DNA of 64,000 bases, from positions 3,162,001-3,226,000 of the forward strand of contig CM065649.1 of NCBI GenBank assembly GCA_033220425.1, given 5' to 3'. Below the pieces are notes generated by a model that saw nothing but the letters and a program-made list of their open reading frames with translations, was not told the origin of the DNA and searched no databases. Below are positions 58,360 to 64,000 of the stretch, piece after piece; positions within the stretch are counted from its first letter, which is position 1, and the number at the start of each line of letters is the position of its first letter. This stretch comes from Lepraria neglecta (Eukaryota > Ascomycota > Lecanoromycetes > Lecanorales > Stereocaulaceae). The translations under genes were made by a program, and so were the position numbers.

Positions 58360-58649
58360 ATGCAATTTCTCAAATCATCCCTTTTGCTCCTTGCCGGCTC
58401 CGCCGTGCTGGCTGCTGCAGCACCATCCCCTTGTAAGCTTTCATCTGCCCTCAATGTTGGACTGCTACTTATGGGAAATGCGTAGTGCGGTCTCATATTG
58501 ACCCAAATCTCCGTCGAGATGATGATAGAGTGGATGTAGCTGATGGTTTCAAGCGGAATGTTGAGACAGGGGACGGAGTCGACGTCGCGGATGGTTTCAA
58601 GCGTGATGTGGATACGGGTGCTGGCGTTGACGTCGCTGATGGTTTCTGA
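58360..58649 (+). CDS. Repeat-containing secreted RiPP precursor (KexRiPP/dikaritin type)
   Basis: Two exons (58360-58432, 58486-58649) with a 53-nt intron (GTAAGC/CGTAG) give 78 residues. A signal peptide (about 1-21, LLLLAGSAVLAAAA) precedes a short leader with RR at 34-35. Then VDVADGF occurs at 40-46, 56-62 and 72-78, an exact 16-residue spacing. The first two copies are followed by KR (47-48, 63-64), Kex2-type cleavage sites. The third ends at the stop codon. Spacers are acidic (NVETGDG, DVDTGAG). This layout is that of UstA-, PhomA- or AprA-like precursors, whose cores are released and cyclised. Each core has a single aromatic residue, Phe, at its end. Product unknown. The leader-repeat design and the flanking UstYa genes make the call strong. 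Confidence 0.9.
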
Positions 58650-59139
58650 GCTGTGGAAAATATGATGAAACTCTTTGTATCAATATCCTATCATTCGTAT
58701 TGAATCTTGGTTAGCCTCTTAAGGGTAAAGCAACAATTGTCAAACTTGACAATTGAAATATCTCAAGTGGAAGCCACATAAAAAACATCCAAATGACCTT
58801 GAAAGAAAACTAGTTACAAGTCTTCAACTTCTGTGTATTCTTCTATGTTTTTGGAGAATCCCCCATGCATGTCCACGTCGCGTTGCGGATCATCAAGGGT
58901 CGAAATTGATCCTGGCAACCCGGTTTTTATCCTGAGTCCGTATTGTGGACATGCTGTCACAGTCTGTTCAGTCACTATGGTCCAAGTGAGGTTAGCGAGG
59001 CGAAATAATGATGTTCCCGCTCATCTTAGATCATGTCTAGAGTTCGTTTGAGATGCTTCCTCAACGTCTAGTACATAAAGATATTGTAATCGAGACACCA
59101 AACATTCCACGTATCTCCTACTACTTAAACTGGATCCTC
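58650..59139. other. Convergent spacer between precursor and second UstYa-like gene
   Basis: About 490 bp; no gene supported. Confidence 0.5.
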
Positions 59140-60010
59140 CTATACACTATAACCCGAGCCCTCAGGACAAAATTTGTACTTCTCAATATTCCGCATCCCT
59201 TCCACAGGCCGATCTGGACGCTTGTAACACGCCGTATGCGCCTTCGCCCATTTCTCAAGCCTGGCCCAATCCCGGCATTGCGGGTACTGGCCAACGCCAG
59301 AGATACCACCCATCTCACGTTGGACTGCACGCGGGGTATCATCTGCGTCACAATGCACTTGCCTTCTGAGTGCGTCGAAGCAGTGAGAGATGTGGCCCCA
59401 TTTTCTGCTTTGTTTTTCGCCAAGTCGATACTCTTTGCATGGAGATGTAGATGATTTTCTGTTCATGGTCATATTATTCGACGTTCGTGAAGCTAGAGGG
59501 AAAAATACCAGACAGTGGAGGTTATGGTAGCCGTGTACGATGTATATGCCTTTCGTCGCGTCCCAGGGGAAGCGTTAGGCTGGAGGAGACTCTTAGAGGC
59601 TACGTAGTCGTCAGACAGGGCTATGACGCTACTGTCGATGTCGATGTCGTGCCATAAGCTTGCTGTGAGAGAAGCGTTCTGGTTATCGCTGTATGGTGTC
59701 TCCTCGTAATACGGCTGAGTGAGATGTCGAGATAGGGAAGCTACAAATATTTGAAGGCTGTCAGATATGGAGTAATCTTTATCCTGGGCCAATAGACTGA
59801 CCATATCCAGAGACCTCGTGAGATTTCCGTTGCTGCCGCGCCAGTAACCAGAGGAGGGTACAATTGAGACATGTTGACAAAAGCAAAAGAAGAGCACCCA
59901 CTCACTCCCAACACTCTGATAGGCAAACGAGGATAGGCTGACTCTTTTGCTTCAACATGCAGAGCAGGTACCATGTTTTGATCATCTTGTAAAAGTCTCT
60001 CTTTCTCCAT
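59140..60010 (-). pseudogene. Second UstYa-family (DUF3328) gene, frameshifted
   Basis: Segments on the minus strand run in order. An N-terminal part starts near 60010 (EKERLLQDDQNMV). A central part has SLWHDIDIDSSVIALSDDY. Then FPWDATKGIYIVHGYHNLHC, the first signature motif, lies in a second frame. After an intron at about 59473-59517, WGHISHCFDALRRQV has the second HC motif and the gene ends CPEGSGYSV at 59140. Frame is lost just before FPWD (one base missing near 59570) and again just before EYRLGEKQ (one base extra near 59455). Both hallmark motifs survive, so this was a genuine UstYa-like gene. It lies tail-to-tail with the precursor gene. Sequence error is possible but would have to occur twice. 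Confidence 0.75.
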
Positions 60011-61215
60011 AGCATGGGACAATTGCAAATATTTGAGGGAAGAACTAAGTAAGTGACGCAGGCAGACAGGAAGACATTGCCTAAGTGCAAATTTCTATCT
60101 TCAGAAGGTCTGCTGGCTGTGCGAACCGCTAAGGTGCCGGGTTTCGGTCCAATTGGGCTCGGCTCTGTCTACCTTAGGTACCATCGTAAAGAAGGGACAC
60201 TACCTCTCCGTCGGCAATTGATATTTTTGGTATGCATACGACGCTAGACTCAGCCTTTCATGTGAAAAGAACAACTACGGGAACGGAGGCTTCCGTCCCT
60301 CCCTTGCATCCGTCCTTTGACATTGCATCGGCGCGCTGAATCAGAGCCGCGCCAATAGATGTGACAGAACGAAACCTGTCAGAGACAATAGAGATCAAGT
60401 GCAAGGAATCGATTGGCGTGCAAGTCCGCCAGGTGGAGCACCTCTAATTATGGTCCTTCTAAATTGCAAAGATGCCTGTCCCCCTGCGTCAATATGGTGT
60501 TGCAAACCTGTCAGTCCTTACGTCAATAGATACGAGAATTGAAATCCGTGGACGTTGTCGTCCACGTCTATGCCATCTAGCATATGCACGTCACAGCCAC
60601 ATGGATGATGCGGTCCGACAAGCGGTCAAATCGCAGAATATCAATTGGCTGGATAATCAGCGTGCGTGACTGCATAAGATCTGCCACATGGCCAAAGTGC
60701 GAGTCAACTTCAGGATCCACCCTATCATGACTGGGGGACAGAACGTGTCCACCCAATATGGATATTATTTTTCATTGGTCCGATCTTGATAGCGCCTACA
60801 GTGATGAGGCGTGGCTTTTTGCCTAGAGCGGACTTTGGTTTCAAAGCCATGCAATTGCAACCTCCTCCTGATCATCCTTCGACGATCCTTCGACAATCCT
60901 TCGACGATCCTTCGACAATCCTTCGATGATCCTTCGACAATCCTTCGACGATCCTTCGACAATCCTTCGACGATCCTTTCAATCAATACCATTTGTTTCT
61001 CAAAGAGGGGCTTGCTATAAATGTCAAGTATATACAGCCCTGTTACGTAACAGTCAAATAGCCCACAACAGTTGTTGCTGCAAAGAACGACTTAAATTCG
61101 CCTCGTCCTCGAGTGCTTCGATTCCTCAATTGTCTTCGCCATCGATGTCATATTCATTCTTCTACTTGCTCATACCACTTTTCATTACCAACCAAACACA
61201 TTTGAACGAACTAAC
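60011..61215. other. Intergenic with an 11-bp tandem repeat
   Basis: No confident gene. Contains the repeat array at 60874-60977 and the promoter of the SAT4-type gene. Confidence 0.5.
60874..60977. repeat. Minisatellite, 11-bp unit
   Basis: About nine tandem copies of ATCCTTCGAC followed by G or A alternate nearly perfectly, so the effective period is 22 bp. A single change (GATG) marks one unit. Confidence 0.9.
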
Positions 61216-62571
61216 ATGGGCTATTCCTTTGCACAAGTAAACGACCGCAATGGTCTTATTGCCATGTGTGTGGTTTTTTCGATCACCTCTACGACAGTAG
61301 TTGTTTTGCGATTCTACGCTCGCAAATTTAAAGGTCTGCGATTTCAGGCAGATGACTGGCTGATTGCTGTCTCTTTGGTAAGTGCATGCTCTGAAGGTCA
61401 GTGCCGATATTTTACTAACAAAATACTCTCCCTAGGCTTTTGTCCTCGGCCTGAATGCCATGTTCCTTGCTGGTATATACCACAAACCCCTTTCTTCATG
61501 ACGATACTTAAGCTTGGCTGTGTCAGGATGTGTCCAAAGGCTCATCACAAATCATTCGCCTGTCTTGGATGACTGGCCAATCTCGATCGAGACAGAACAC
61601 CTGGCTGAAAAGGTTCGTCGTCCGAGTTACCTCCAGTCTACTCAGCATCGGCGCTCATACCGCTCTCAGTATAAATACGGATTCCAAACCACAGAGAAGG
61701 TCGCTTTCGGCCTGATCAAACTGTCGATCCTGTTCTTATGGCGACGAATATTTGGCCACGTTAGCGCTTTCAACATAGCTAGCTGGATTATGATTGGAAT
61801 CATAATTGCATCGAGCACAGCATTCTTCTTTGCAACGGTCTTTCGGTGTGGACTGGACTGGAGTCTTAACTGGGCACCAATCACCGTCTTCTTGACACAA
61901 TTTACCAACACCCTTGACATGCTGACTGTATTCACTGCGACTGACATCATCACTGATCTCCTAATCATTGCAATGCTGATCCCAATGGTGCGTAAAATAC
62001 ACTAAGGGTAGCCTAATATAAGGCTGATATGCACTAGATCTGGTCACTTCAGATGAGCGTCCAGGGAAAACTTGCCATCAGCGCCATGTTCCTCGTTAGT
62101 TTTTTGGGTGCTCATGAGCTCTTATGAGTGTATCCTGACAAAGTATACTGATGATAATACAGCGCGATTGGTGCTGGTATTGCTCGCATGGTTGCATATC
62201 TTGTCACATCTTACGGTAAGTTTGTACGAAACAACAAAAAGGACATCCAAGGCTAATGATCAATCATATAGAAAAAAATCGAATCCGGACTTCATCCGTG
62301 AGTACCATAATCCGTTTTTTGGGCCTTCTGCTAACGATACGTGATAGAGGACTTCACGATCTTTCTACTCTGGAGCCTTGTTGAGTTAAATGTAGCTATG
62401 ATCTGCGCATGCCTACCGACTCTCCTTCCCGTTGTCGCGAAGTTGCCTCGCAGCCTCAGATCATTCGAGAGTTCGAAAAGATTATTGTCATTTAGCTGGT
62501 TCCGGACTCAGAGAAACCAGAGGCGTTTGGACGGCGATTCTCACAGCACTTCAAGCTTCAAAATGCTGTAA
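61216..62571 (+). pseudogene. SAT4-type (rhodopsin-domain) integral membrane protein, probably impaired
   Basis: The first five exons join in frame (61216-61377, 61436-61472, 61527-61612, 61670-61987, then 62053 onward). They encode a seven-helix type protein: GLIAMCVVFSITSTTVVVLR, then DDWLIAVSLAFVLGLNAMFL, VAFGLIKLSILFLWRRIFG and the late helices. The loop RFYARKFKGLRFQADDWL is characteristic of this fungal family (SAT4/Pth11-related). At the next two joins (about 62107 to 62161 and about 62306 to 62347) the expected continuations, AIGAGIARMVAYL and EDFTIFLLWSLVELNVAMIC, are out of phase by a base with the best splice sites. The gene is therefore likely damaged, although an unusual splice cannot be ruled out. 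No function is known for this member. Confidence 0.6.
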
Positions 62572-63272
62572 GCTGAATTTTCCTTGCCGAGTGTCTTTCG
62601 CTATATCAACAGCGTGGCTGTTGCAATGTGGCAATAGGCTGGGAAGGATATCTAGCTAATGGGGGCCCCCAGGGCCCCATATATGGCAATAACAGACAAA
62701 GAACGGTTAGCAACAGGCTTCTGGAATCGCATAGAAAGCAATCAAGCAACGGATTGCAACAGTGGCTTCGACAACACTGACTGATATCTGTTCTCAGTAA
62801 CGAAAAGCCTTTTGGTGCTCAAGCAAAGCGCTTTGAACCTAGCATTGAGACTACTATCTGAACGGTGCCTCATAACATCCACCTTGAGATGCAGCCACAG
62901 ACGGATCACGAGATTCTCGTTCAGCAACATTTCGCATCACGATAGCACCATAGTCTAGGCTATCATCAGATATATATGTATTCGTATGAGATAGTCCCCA
63001 TACGAGGGGTTGAAAGTATTGTAAAATGTTTTTAATACATAGCACGTGAATGTAATATACCGTAATCAAATTCCCGCGCGGGGCAGCTATTCGATCCCTA
63101 GTTGGAAGGGGGCCGGCAAGCGCCTTCCCTCCAATGAAGGAGGCCTGCATACCCCTAAGTTCTTTGAATATTAAATAAGACATAAGGCATTCATCGCCTA
63201 CCGTGCACGGACGTCAGCTCTTCTATTTTGCAAGTAACTTACAGCCCAACTTTTATTTGTCTTCTTTCAAAG
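62572..63272. other. Intergenic, no supported gene
   Basis: About 700 bp; no motif. Promoter of the carboxylesterase gene. Confidence 0.5.
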
Positions 63273-64000
63273 ATGGCTTCCCATATTAGCCTCTGTCGCC
63301 AGCCCCTCGTATTTGTTTCCATAGCTACACTCGTCGTTCTCATAGCTGTGTTATTGAATTCGACATCGCTATCTCCCTTTGTCTTGCTCTCCAACCAACT
63401 TAACGCTTCAACTCCATATGTCACGAACACACGCACTGGAGTTTCCTATCGTGGCACATCTACAAATGGCATTGAGCATTTTCAAAACATATTCTACGCT
63501 GAAGATACCTCGGGGTCAAATCGCTTTGCCCCGCCTGTCCCGTACACGCCACCACCAGGCACCACAGTAGATGCTACGGCCGCCGGCGCCTGGTGCCCCC
63601 AAGGGGTGGGACCAGCTCCGTTGCCATTCACAAGCCCTATCACCAACGTGAGCGAGAACTGTCTTAGCCTAAGAATTGCACGGTCGTCTGGTACAATTCC
63701 ATCTGCGAAGCTTCCGGTTCTAGTTTGGATTCACGGTGGTATGTATTCTCCAAGTTTGAGGAGGACTTTCGTAGTCGCTGACCAAGCGATCAGGCGGTGA
63801 TGCGCTTGGGAGTGCATCCGATCAACTCTACCAGCCGGATGGCCTAGTCCGACAGGCAAGATTGAATGGCCAGCCAGTGATCTATGTCGGGATCAATTAT
63901 CGATTGGGAAGTATGACTCGATATCTGAGCCAACAGTTTTCTCGCAGGTATTAACCAGCGACATAGTATTCGGTTTCGCCACGAATAAAGCGCTGATCGC
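63273..64000 (+). CDS. Type-B carboxylesterase, 5' part (runs off the window)
   Basis: Exon 1 (63273-63738), a 55-nt intron, exon 2 (63794-63910), a 56-nt intron, and the start of exon 3 (from 63967) remain in frame. After a hydrophobic N-terminal anchor or signal (residues 10-30, FVSIATLVVLIAVLLN), the esterase blocks appear in order: TGVSYRGTSTNGIEHFQNI, RFAPPVPYTP, ENCLSL, LPVLVWIHGG at the oxyanion hole, then after the intron GDALGSASDQLYQPDG and VIYVGINYRLGIFGFAT. The catalytic Ser, Glu and His would lie beyond position 64000. Probably secreted or membrane-anchored; substrate unknown. Whether it belongs to the RiPP locus is unclear. Confidence 0.85.

Overview
This 64 kb window is nuclear DNA of a filamentous ascomycete (Pezizomycotina). 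Genes are compact and carry short GT-AG introns, mostly 43-100 nt, often with a TGAC- or CTAAC-like branch site. Conserved fungal housekeeping genes are mixed with fast-evolving accessory families, and several tracts look damaged by repeat-induced point mutation (RIP). I cannot name the species.

Layout. 0-10 kb: two paralogous multi-membrane proteins (73-1885 and 6694-9540), a trypsin-like protease gene (4220-5976) and a small inverted-repeat element (3303-3606). 9.5-15.8 kb: gene-poor, with an AT-rich tract, an F-box fragment and a frameshifted methyltransferase. 15.8-26.8 kb: conserved core of LYR protein, Mbp1-type APSES factor, glycolipid transfer protein, Spo71-like PH protein and mitochondrial Imp2 protease. 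27-35 kb: decayed, with a sugar transporter tail, a dynamin-like pseudogene split by a 907 bp transposon and an OrsD-like zinc-finger relic. 35-42.5 kb: a Clr5-TPR protein with near-identical repeats, a tiny membrane protein, a tartrate/isopropylmalate-type dehydrogenase and a macro-domain protein. 43-51.6 kb: a cluster of F-box-like paralogues, one intact and three broken, around a broken secreted metalloprotease-like gene. 52.5-56 kb: vacuolar TRP channel Yvc1 and eIF2-alpha, the latter with a 9-nt microexon. 56.4-60 kb: a probable ribosomal peptide (RiPP) cluster of the dikaritin/KexRiPP kind. 61-64 kb: a SAT4-type membrane protein and the start of a type-B carboxylesterase running off the window.

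The most interesting system is the RiPP locus. A 78-residue secreted precursor (58360-58649) carries three copies of VDVADGF spaced exactly 16 residues apart; the first two end in KR and the last ends at the stop codon. It lies between two UstYa-type (DUF3328) genes, the family that cross-links such core peptides in ustiloxin-like pathways. One UstYa-like gene is intact (56448-57331). The other (59140-60010) is broken by two small frame changes. I do not recognise this core sequence from a known product.

In the core genes every spliced model closes in frame across all introns, while many accessory genes carry stops or single-base frame changes. This suggests genuine accessory-gene decay rather than general sequence error. 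Intron positions and joins were worked out by eye from splice signals and frame.
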